A DNA stretch of 64,000 bases. Source: Pinus tabuliformis. Lineage: Eukaryota > Streptophyta > Pinopsida > Pinales > Pinaceae. Under the pieces are notes generated by a model. The model was not told the DNA's origin. It ran no database searches and was given only the letters and a program-made list of their open reading frames with translations. Within the stretch, counting starts at the first letter, position 1. The number at the start of each line of letters is the position of its first letter. This document shows positions 56,516 through 64,000 of the stretch, one piece after another. A program made the translations under genes and the position numbers. Location: NCBI GenBank assembly GCA_031772625.1, contig CM062804.1, positions 272,645,174 to 272,709,173 on the forward strand, written 5' to 3'.

Positions 56516-59512
56516 TTAAGCTTGAGTTTGGGGAAACTCCAGCTCAGCAACTTCCACTTGATGTTTCTTGGTTACGTAGTGTTTCCAAGCTTTATACTGC
56601 GTGATGACATCCCCAAACTGTGTGATGGTGTCAGGCTAGAAGCAAACTCTAGCCTCCATGGCATCCAGGTACACTGACTTGGAACCAGTTTGTGTTTCCT
56701 TCTTGAGCAGGAGCAACATCGTGTTGATTTGGACAGGGCCACTAATGTACTTGTGCATATTCTATTTGTTTACTTCAAGATATTCCTTAATGGCTATCTG
56801 TATAAATTTTTCCAAGGATTCCTCAATCTCCTGACTGACTTGATTCTTGTGCTTGATCTTTGTGAGTGAGTTGCTAATGGGATTGTGTGTGATTTCACCA
56901 AGAATTCTAGGTTGTTGTACAAATGTGCATATGAGGGCTGAGTGTTGGCAATGAACGAGGCAAGTTGTTTATTATTCTGGATGAGCATCCAAACATTTGC
57001 CTTCTCCAACTCTTCCTTCTTCCTTGTCTTCTTTCCGAATTCAAGTAGTGCCCCTTTGTATTGCATTGACCATTTATGCACAACATTAATAGTTGATTGC
57101 ACAGCCTTGAGAGTTGTAACATAATCTTTACACTTTTTCTGCAACCCATGCAAGTGGAAAAATGCCTTGTGCATGGTAAGAAGCTCCTCATAAAGACACA
57201 ACATGGTCTCTCCTATTGTCGATACTTCATCGAGTATCACTGCATTAAGTTCTTCTAAATAGACCTATGTGGGAGTTGTGTTCTGTAACCCTGCTCAGAG
57301 TTGTTCAACCTCTTGCCTAGTAGCCTACAATTTCTTTGCCAGTTGCTTGTTCTCAACCATAAAACACTTTGTTTTTTACTTTGAAGCACCTGTGAAGTCC
57401 AAGTTGGCTGCGAAAATGCCACCTGGATTTCTTTTGGTATTTGTCATGATCACCCTTTCTCTGATGAATGCAGGAGACACGAGGTCATCTGGAATATGTT
57501 TCTTCATCACTTGTATAATATTTTTTTGAATCTCATCATTAGTCATATTATACGTTTCCATAACTGAATCGTCATCGAGAGGAACAATTTCCTCTTCCTC
57601 GCTTGGAGCTTGCTCTGGCGGAGGATGGGGAGACTGAATGGTGACCTGTTGTGTATTGGCATCAAGTCGACATATTGATTTTTCGGCTCCATTTCCTCCT
57701 CCAAGTCTTCAATCTTGATCAATTCTTCAATCTCTTGAGTGAGCTCCTTATCCTACATTTGTTTTCTCTCCTCCTCCAGTTCTCGATTATGCTCTTGTTC
57801 TTCAGCTTGTCTTCATGTTATTTATTCTACTATTACTTTTAGCCTTTCTTCTTCTTCCTGCTTCAACCTTTCTTCCTCTAATCTCTTCTTCTCTCTGTCT
57901 TCCCTCTACTTCAGTTCTACTTCTTACACCCTCTATTTCCTCTTCTTCTCCGTTGTTATGGTCGCTCTCATAATGATTGGATTTGCTTTCATCTTGCGGC
58001 TTCACTCTCCCCCTGGATTGTGCACAACCTTCCTCTTTCCCTTATTACACACTGGTTTGTGCTCTTCTAATGGTGCTTCCTCTGGAGTGACTTCCTCCTG
58101 CGGAGCAACCAATGGAGTTCCTACAAAACTGACTGGCTCACGAGACTAGGAGCCATTGTAACATTTCTTCCATGCTTCCTCCTCTAGCAAGTGAAATGTC
58201 TCGCTTAGCCACTGGAAATGAATCCTCGTACAATGGTATCTACAAACGTTATGGGGATCATACGGATTAAAGTCTAGAGTACCAAATGCACACTTTTCTA
58301 TCACATTTCCTTCGGTATTCGTGACCTTCAAATTCTTGATCTTGTACAATCTGATTTGCATAGGAAGAGTTGTCGAAGGTGCTTTCTTCTTCATGTGCAA
58401 ATTTTTTTAAAACCTTGCAGAGAGATGATACGCAACCTATTGCATGACTAAATTATCGATAGCATACCTTAGTAGAAGATGCAGAGACTTCTATCTGTCG
58501 AACACCTTCAGAAAAGTGCCATCCGGTGAGGCAAACCAATCTGCTATCTCAAACACTACTTCCATTGCCCCATGTGACATGCAAGGTGGATCTTCCTCAA
58601 AGATCAACTTGTACAATGGAATGAATAAGTGGTCAGTTAGCTTCTCCATTACTCCTTTTCGGCTGCACTCTGAAAGCAACTTGCAATAAACATACAGGGT
58701 AGGCTCTTGTGGTGTCCAAATAAAATTCATGCCAAGGAATGTATTATGTGCACAGATTTCATCCAGTAGATAGTAAAACATGTAAAATATGGCTTGCCCA
58801 CCCTTTGGGGGACTAAGGGAATTAGATACATGGATCCACAACTATTGAGACAACAAATATGACCAGTTGAATGGTTTACCTCTATTCACAACTTGGTCTA
58901 GTAAGAAAGCCCACCCTTCAAGAAAGGTCTCAGTCCTCTACTGGTCATAGATTCTGCAACATAAAACTATCAATAGTTGATAGGACCTCCTGAGATATTT
59001 TGTCTTATAGGTGTTGGTGGGTGTCTAACGAAACATTGCCAGCTCCTTCATCCAACTTTTGACAATATCCTTGGTTCTCAAGAAGTTGGTTTTTGTATAG
59101 AAGTAAGAATCCACGAGTGATTCTAGCTCAAGAAAATGGTTCATGAGATGATAGTTTGCTTCCATAAAAGAAGCAAGCCTCTATCCTCTAGCACTATTGA
59201 GAGTCATAGTGTTTGGATCTGTATGGGATAGTATCCATATGTAAACGTTTGTACATGGAAAATTCTGATATATGCATGCAATCCTGAGTAACCCTGACTT
59301 TTGGACATTGACATACACATGTCAGTCTTCCAAATCTGCTTTGAAGGTTATTTCTGAGAAAATATCATTCACCTTATGCCATGTGATATCTGATTCATTT
59401 TCTACAAACATTTGAGTGTCTAAGTAAACTAGCTTACTCTCAACTGCCTCCCCGGTGCTGCTCTATATGGTATCCTTTGGGGCAGTTCTCTTTGGTGCCA
59501 TAATAAGAGTGA
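56516..59512 (-). pseudogene. Degraded gene of unknown function, main exon
   Basis: Minus-strand frame from ATG at 59501 (MAPKRTAPKDT) to TAA at 56516. One frame stays readable from 59501 to about 58150 despite at least six TAG/TGA codons. A second holds from about 58005 to 56900 and a third to the end, so there are two or more frameshifts over about 990 codons. Recognisable stretches are FLELESLVDSYFYTKTNFL, GGQAIFYMFYYLLDEICAHN, the Glu/Arg-rich coiled-coil-like 58005-57802, KHIPDDLVSPAFIRERV, and the coiled coil LEFGKKTRKKEELEKANVW. I know no family with this order. It may be a host gene relic or the accessory ORF of a retroelement. Smooth frame retention argues for recent decay. Confidence 0.6.
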
Positions 59513-60296
59513 CTAATGAAGAGAAATGCTCAACAGCTATATTACATGTGGGAGGAACATGCATTTATGGAAAACATAAATTAGCTTCATCAAATAAACT
59601 TACAAATAAAGATAAAGCAACAACCACATGGACTGATAGGGAAAATTTTTGAGGTGAGGGAGAGAGATTGGCTTAAGGAGATACATAGTGTGTAGTCTCA
59701 GCATCTAGTGATGGATCCTGAGGCTAGAGACTATGCAATGTGCAGTTATGCCTAGGCAAACTGGGGTTGCGACTGCACATTACGTAGTCTCGGTGGCCAA
59801 GGGTGAGGGCTTTAGCTCTTGAATTGTGCAATGCAATTGGGTTAGCCTAGTATTTTGCATTATGCAGTCTCAGAGGCCAATCTGAGAGCTTCAACCTCAG
59901 ACTTGTGCAATTCCTAGCTAGACAAGGTGATGCATGGCCAAGGAATGAGTAGATCTGCCCGGTAAGAGTGTGGGAAACAAGTAGATCTGAGTGATAGTGC
60001 ATGTTAAATTGCAGATATGACTAAGTATGGATAGATTGGTGCAAAAAAAGTGTAGCGGATCAACAGGAAAAAGGAAAAACAAACATGCATGGAGAGTCGC
60101 CACAACGGTGACCACTAATGGGAAAAAACAAGAAAACTAATTCATTAGTTGTGAAAGGCGAACAATGAACCGAACCAATACTTGTACAAGATAATATACA
60201 TTAAAACACCATTAACCATGAAAATAAACAGGAAAAACAAAAATTACAAAATCCAAATGACAAAAAGCAACAAAAGACAAGAAAATAAAAACTCAC
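59513..60296 (-). other. Putative intron of the degraded gene
   Basis: The minus strand has a consensus donor, AG followed by GTGAGT (60297/60296), and 784 bp later a pyrimidine-rich TTTCTCTTCATTAG acceptor (AG at 59514-59513) only 11 bases before the ATG at 59501. It contains degenerate minisatellite units at 59690-59930. Confidence 0.45.
59690..59930. repeat. Degenerate minisatellite, left cluster
   Basis: Repeated words of the form TGCA(A/G)T...GCAGTCTCAGAGGCCAA spaced about 60-70 bp, four to five degenerate units. Related units recur at 60580-60825. Confidence 0.5.
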
Positions 60297-60409
60297 CTAG
60301 AAAAACATCGCAAACTCCACCGAAGGCTCCTTGATCTCCTTGAGAATGATAGAGCTCCATGATAAAATGTAGAATTGAGATCTAGTGGTTTCCATTATAT
60401 ATATTTATA
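60297..60409 (-). promoter_or_regulatory. Putative promoter and 5' exon of the degraded gene
   Basis: On the minus strand TATAAATATATAT (60409-60397) is followed 37 bases later by ATG (60360) opening a 21-codon frame (MELYHSQGDQGAFGGVCDVFL) that reads up to the splice donor at 60297. The first exon could be a leader exon or supply an alternative N-terminus. Confidence 0.4.
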
Positions 60410-60579
60410 CCAATTAGGGTTTATCACATGCATGCCTAAAATTAAGGAAAAAGCGAAACTTGGTGGAAGGTTCCAAAAATAATAAGTGTACCACCTCCAG
60501 GAAACTAATTAGTATTTTCTAGGGATGCTTTTTGCTTTTTTTTTATTTTTTCCTTTTTTATTTTCTAGAAACTTGCATG

Positions 60580-60825
60580 CACACTGCCAAGAAGGATTGC
60601 GTAATTCCCGAGGACTAGGCAACATCTTAACTCAGTGCATTGTGCAGTTTCTGAGCTTAAGGGATGCTTTGTGTAGTTTCCATCATCAAGGTTGAGTTTC
60701 CATCCAGAATTGCGTATTTTTCATGCTCAAGGTTGGCCTTCCAAGACTAATTGCATAGTTTCTAGAGGCAAGGTTGGTCTGCCTTCCAAGATTGTGCAAT
60801 TTTTGGAGGCAAGCACAACAATGCT
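60580..60825. repeat. Degenerate minisatellite, right cluster
   Basis: Five to six units of about 40 bp built on ATTGTGCAGTTTCTAGAGGC plus AAGGTTGG and CTTCCAAGA. Lies upstream (minus strand) of the putative promoter. Confidence 0.55.
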
Positions 60826-62330
60826 GCAAGGTCAAGTAAGAAGTTAGCTTGTGTTAGAAAGACATCAACTGGGATCAGTACATCACAAGAAAAGCATGAA
60901 AATATAAGTCTTGATCACAACATCAATACTTGACGACATTATAAGATAAGCTCTTATGCATAGAAGGAAGGCTCCAAAATAAAATCATGGGAAAAAAATT
61001 AGTGTGTGGTTGTAACAACTACAACATTTGTCGACACATTAGTAGAACCCTAACTCTCGGTATGGATCTTGTCTAATGCGAAAAAATTCTAACTCTTCAG
61101 GAAGTATTATTCAGTTCATTGATTTTCATAGCTTCTTCACTTATCTTGCGTTAATTATATATTCCCTACCATTCTCTTCATCAACAGCACAATTAACCAA
61201 GTCAGAGTCTTAGTTGTCATCTCTAGTGTTGCTCTGCTATCAGCAAGCCTTGAAAGTACCCTAAAAGAGTCACTTTAGGGACACAAACATTACTCCGCTA
61301 CTAGGGAGCCTATACAGTACCTCAGTGGAGTTTCTTGCTTCACCTCTCTGTACAGGAAGCCTTTCTCTTCTTTCATATTTTATTATATTCTTTCATTTTT
61401 TTCATTTTGTTCAAAGAATTGTGCATAGGCACTTATTAAATTCATGAGGAGAAAGAGGGATCCTGAATTATTGAGAGCATAAGAGGTTGTCCCTTTAGAG
61501 AAGGATTTGTATATACCTCTGACATACTTGTTAAAGTTTTCTCCCCTCCTTACTCTACTCGACTTAGTTGACAAGGAACCGAAAATAAAAGACCGATTAG
61601 AGTAGGTGCACTAGTTATAGATTCAAGCATCATGATTCCACTATGGTTTTCTCTTAAAAATGTCGTATTTTCCATCAGGGTATCATCAACAGAAGAACAC
61701 AAGATTCACACAAAGAGAGGGAATGAGCTATTATTGAATGTTAGTTTTGTTGTGCTAATTTCAATTACAGATTTATAAACATGTGCTTGTTCATTGCTTC
61801 ATGTGCATAAGTTTCCTTAGGTTGTTTGGTGATTGAAATAGGTAAATTACATCAAGTTTAATGTGACATTCATGAGAAAAATAGCTTCAAAAACAAGTAT
61901 TGAACAACAGACATTCAAAGTACATCAAACCATCAACAAGAGCATTTAACACAGTGTTTTGATGAAGGAGTTCACCCCTCCTGGGCTACATATCCTTGGT
62001 CCAGCTTGCATAGCTTGGGCCTCTGTATTATCTCAATATGGAAAAAATGTAGTTTGCAAAGCTCTACTACTCCTCATACCTACACCAATGTGTTCAGAAT
62101 GTCGAAATTAGCTAGAAACACCTTTTCCTGAGCTCAATTTGTTCGAAAATTGCTCCAGTTATGGCTCAAACAATCTTTTCCTAGAAAAGCTCCTCCAAAA
62201 CTGGAATAACTCCAATTAGGATCACTAAATTTGGGGTTGGCGCCAAAAATGGTGGAGTACGCTAAAAGTCCGCCAACTATTAATCTGGGTTTAATTAGTA
62301 GTTAATTGTGGATTAGCGCATAATTATCGT
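60826..62330. other. Intergenic, nothing recognised
   Basis: No convincing gene. Short phrases near 61240-61380 resemble decayed LTR sequence but no ends could be paired. Confidence 0.4.
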
Positions 62331-62714
62331 GCAATTAACTAACCATGACCTAGTGGTTTAGGAGGAGCAGACACATGGCATAACAAATGTTAACGATTTC
62401 GTTTGCGTTGGAGCCGTCAACAACTGTTTGGTGTAACGTTAACTATTTTCACATTGTGTATTCACATGGTTGCGGTAACTATCAAAGTTGGAGCCCCGGT
62501 GGTTGTAGTAACCTTAACTGTGTTACTCGTTGTGTTCACATGTGGACTGTGCTAACCATTTGCGGTGTGGTTTGTGGACCATTGTGTTAACTGTTTGTGG
62601 TAACCATGGTACATTCACATGGGGAGGGTTGGCCTGTGGGCTTTTCCTCCCCTAACCTCCAACCCAAAACCTTATAAATTTTAAATATACATGGTTCATT
62701 ATAGAGGTTAAGAA

Positions 62715-62790
62715 CCACAATAGTGGAGATGGTAGAAGGCTTGGACTGCGGAGGGGAGGTCGCAGGTTCGAACCTTGATGCCTCCACATA
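62715..62790 (+). mobile_element. Possible tRNA-derived SINE head
   Basis: A tRNA-like half molecule: an A-box-like TGGTAGAAGGC (about 62730) and about 30 bases later a B-box GGTTCGAACCT (about 62763), with GGACTGCGG...GGTCGCAGGTTCGAACC between, as in tRNA anticodon/T-arm sequence. No cloverleaf closes and no tail or target duplication was identified, so a SINE or a tRNA pseudogene both fit. Confidence 0.35.
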
Positions 62791-62879
62791 AATTTTTTTG
62801 AACTGCTCTCTACCTAGGCCACTGGGAGGTGCCACATGGTGGCCTCCAGGCTTGCCAGGTGGCATTCTTTCATTGGTCC

Positions 62880-63266
62880 AAAATTAACTAATAGAATTGT
62901 GCCAACACACCTGCCACATCACCAACTGCAACCAATCACACTGTGACACTTGGTGAGATAAGATTGAATGTTGACCAAGTTTACCCTACCTAGTCACTTG
63001 CCACGTCAGCAGTATGGACTACTAACTATGCAATGACTGGGCATTTTTTTTGCAAATTTCGCATGTTTAGCAAAGCGAACAAAACTCAATAACTTCCTCA
63101 CACAAACTCAATTTTTTGTGAAACGAGTTGCGTTAGGATCGTTTTTTCGAGACAGACACAGTCATTTAAGTTTCGAGCCATTCTAATTACTTTGATTTTT
63201 GAGCTAAATACTAAGCACCTGATCATTCCTCCCCACTAGAAGCCTTTTGGAACCCAAAATATACTA
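62880..63266. other. Intergenic, nothing recognised
   Basis: No gene; probably the 3' flank or LTR of the gypsy fragment that ends at 63267. Confidence 0.35.
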
Positions 63267-63665
63267 TCAATTGTTCAGCATGTGAGGGTGCAACTCCCTC
63301 ACCTTCTCGATCTGTAATCGTTTGGCTTTAGAAGGATTTTGTCCCTTGAGTCCCACTCTAAGGTATTCGACATCCCCTCTTTTTGAAGTCCTGGTTCTTC
63401 TGTCAAGTATGAGATCCTGCTAAAGTTCATCAAGATATTCTGGTAAGAAATCATCTATTGATGGCAATTGAACATGCTCTCCTTGATCATCAATCAAAGG
63501 TAGCTCAAATAATTTCAAATTCTCAACATTAACAATAGAGTATATTTTCATATAAGGAGGCAAATCAAGCTTAAATGCATTGTTACTAATATTTTCCAGA
63601 ATTTTAAAAGGACCATAACGGATTGGCTTAAGATTTTTACCTTCCCCTTCCATTGGAATATAATT
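63267..63665 (-). pseudogene. Ty3/gypsy integrase C-terminus
   Basis: Minus-strand frame NLKPIRYGPFKILENISNNAFKLDLPPYMKIYSIVNVENLKLFE is the conserved integrase C-terminal (GPF/Y) module of plant gypsy polyproteins. It is followed in the same frame, through one TAG at 63420-63422, by RRGDVEYLRVGLKGQNPSKAKRL and the natural-looking TGA at 63267-63269. That last part resembles a chromodomain-like tail that binds chromatin. The upstream part of pol is replaced by the LINE at about 63672. Confidence 0.88.
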
Positions 63666-63673
63666 AGAAAGGA

Positions 63674-64000
63674 CTTCTTAAGAATGGTGAAGAATGTCTT
63701 AAAAAAAAAATAGGAAGCAATACAAAGTCCTCTTATCTTGCTTTAGTCCCAAACGAATCCAATCCCTCCACTTTCAATAGATTTCACCCCATTTCTCTTT
63801 GTAATTCCTCCTATAAGATCATCACAAAAATAATTGCAAGTAGAATCAAAGAAGTGCTCCCAACAATCATATTTGAAAATCAAGGAGGATTTGTGCCTAA
63901 CAGGCAAATCATAGATAATGTAATCATTGTACATGAAGCAATACATTCTAGTATGCAAAGAAAAGAAAAAGGAATCATAATCAAATTGTATATGGAAAAT
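63674..64000 (+). pseudogene. LINE (L1-type) reverse transcriptase, N-part, runs off the window
   Basis: One open frame reads KNGEECLKKKIGSNTKSSYLALVPNE, STFNRFHPISLCNSSYKIITK, IIFENQGGFVPNRQIIDNVIIVHEAIHSS and KEKGIIIKLYMEN to the last base. These are the L1 reverse transcriptase boxes leading up to motif A (family: PISLCN, NQxGFVxxRQIxDN, KLDMxKAYD). Here the motif A Asp is Tyr (KLYMEN), so the enzyme should be dead even though the frame is open. The left end abuts the gypsy fragment. Confidence 0.88.

Noticed and set aside
56942-57124. Plus-strand ORFs across 56900-59650
   Set aside because: They are antisense to the longer minus-strand frame, which has coherent protein-like segments and splice signals.

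Overview
The window is repeat-dominated plant nuclear DNA. It is AT-rich, has no operons and no intact host gene that I recognise, and is built almost entirely of nested, decayed retroelements. The Ty1/copia, Ty3/gypsy and L1-type proteins, the tRNA-iMet primer-binding sites and the captured small-heat-shock-protein fragment all say plant. A Penelope-like element with a GIY-YIG endonuclease is unusual for plants; elements of this class are reported from conifers (Dryad elements). A gymnosperm is therefore my best guess, but this is inference.

Layout. 1-2517: left flank with one unassigned ORF. 2518-19675, 19676-34462 and 34463-55655 are three partial copies (A, B, C) of one composite block in direct tandem order. 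The block runs: an AT-rich spacer with a LINE relic (S), a hAT-like MITE, a small non-autonomous LTR element (T), an AT-rich spacer (U), and a Ty1/copia element. Copies A and B end inside their copia element at different points, and both junctions show short microhomology. Copia copies A and C share frameshifts and stops, so they arose by duplication of already broken DNA.

Each copy has private insertions. Copy A has a minus-strand LINE piece with ORF1 (about 2845-4497) and a poly(A) retro-insertion with a 17-bp target-site duplication (7164-8827), whose empty site is preserved in copy C at 37380-37396. Copy B has an 8.06-kb tandem Penelope-like array (23041-31100). Copy C has a 3965-bp putative solo LTR (49634-53598) inside the copia reverse transcriptase gene.

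The most notable element is the Penelope-like array. It is laid out as pLTR, broken ORF, pLTR, intact 985-codon ORF, partial pLTR. The intact ORF has all reverse-transcriptase motifs and a GIY-YIG domain. Each pLTR carries a hammerhead-ribozyme-like motif just upstream of where the ORF begins, or would begin, and only the middle one keeps both conserved core boxes. This is the best candidate for a functional and little-described system in the window.

55656-64000: right flank. It holds a degraded, spliced-looking gene of unknown function on the minus strand (56516-60409), degenerate minisatellites, a possible SINE, a Ty3/gypsy integrase tail (minus) and a LINE reverse transcriptase (plus) that runs off the end. 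I found no tRNA or rRNA gene and no CRISPR array.
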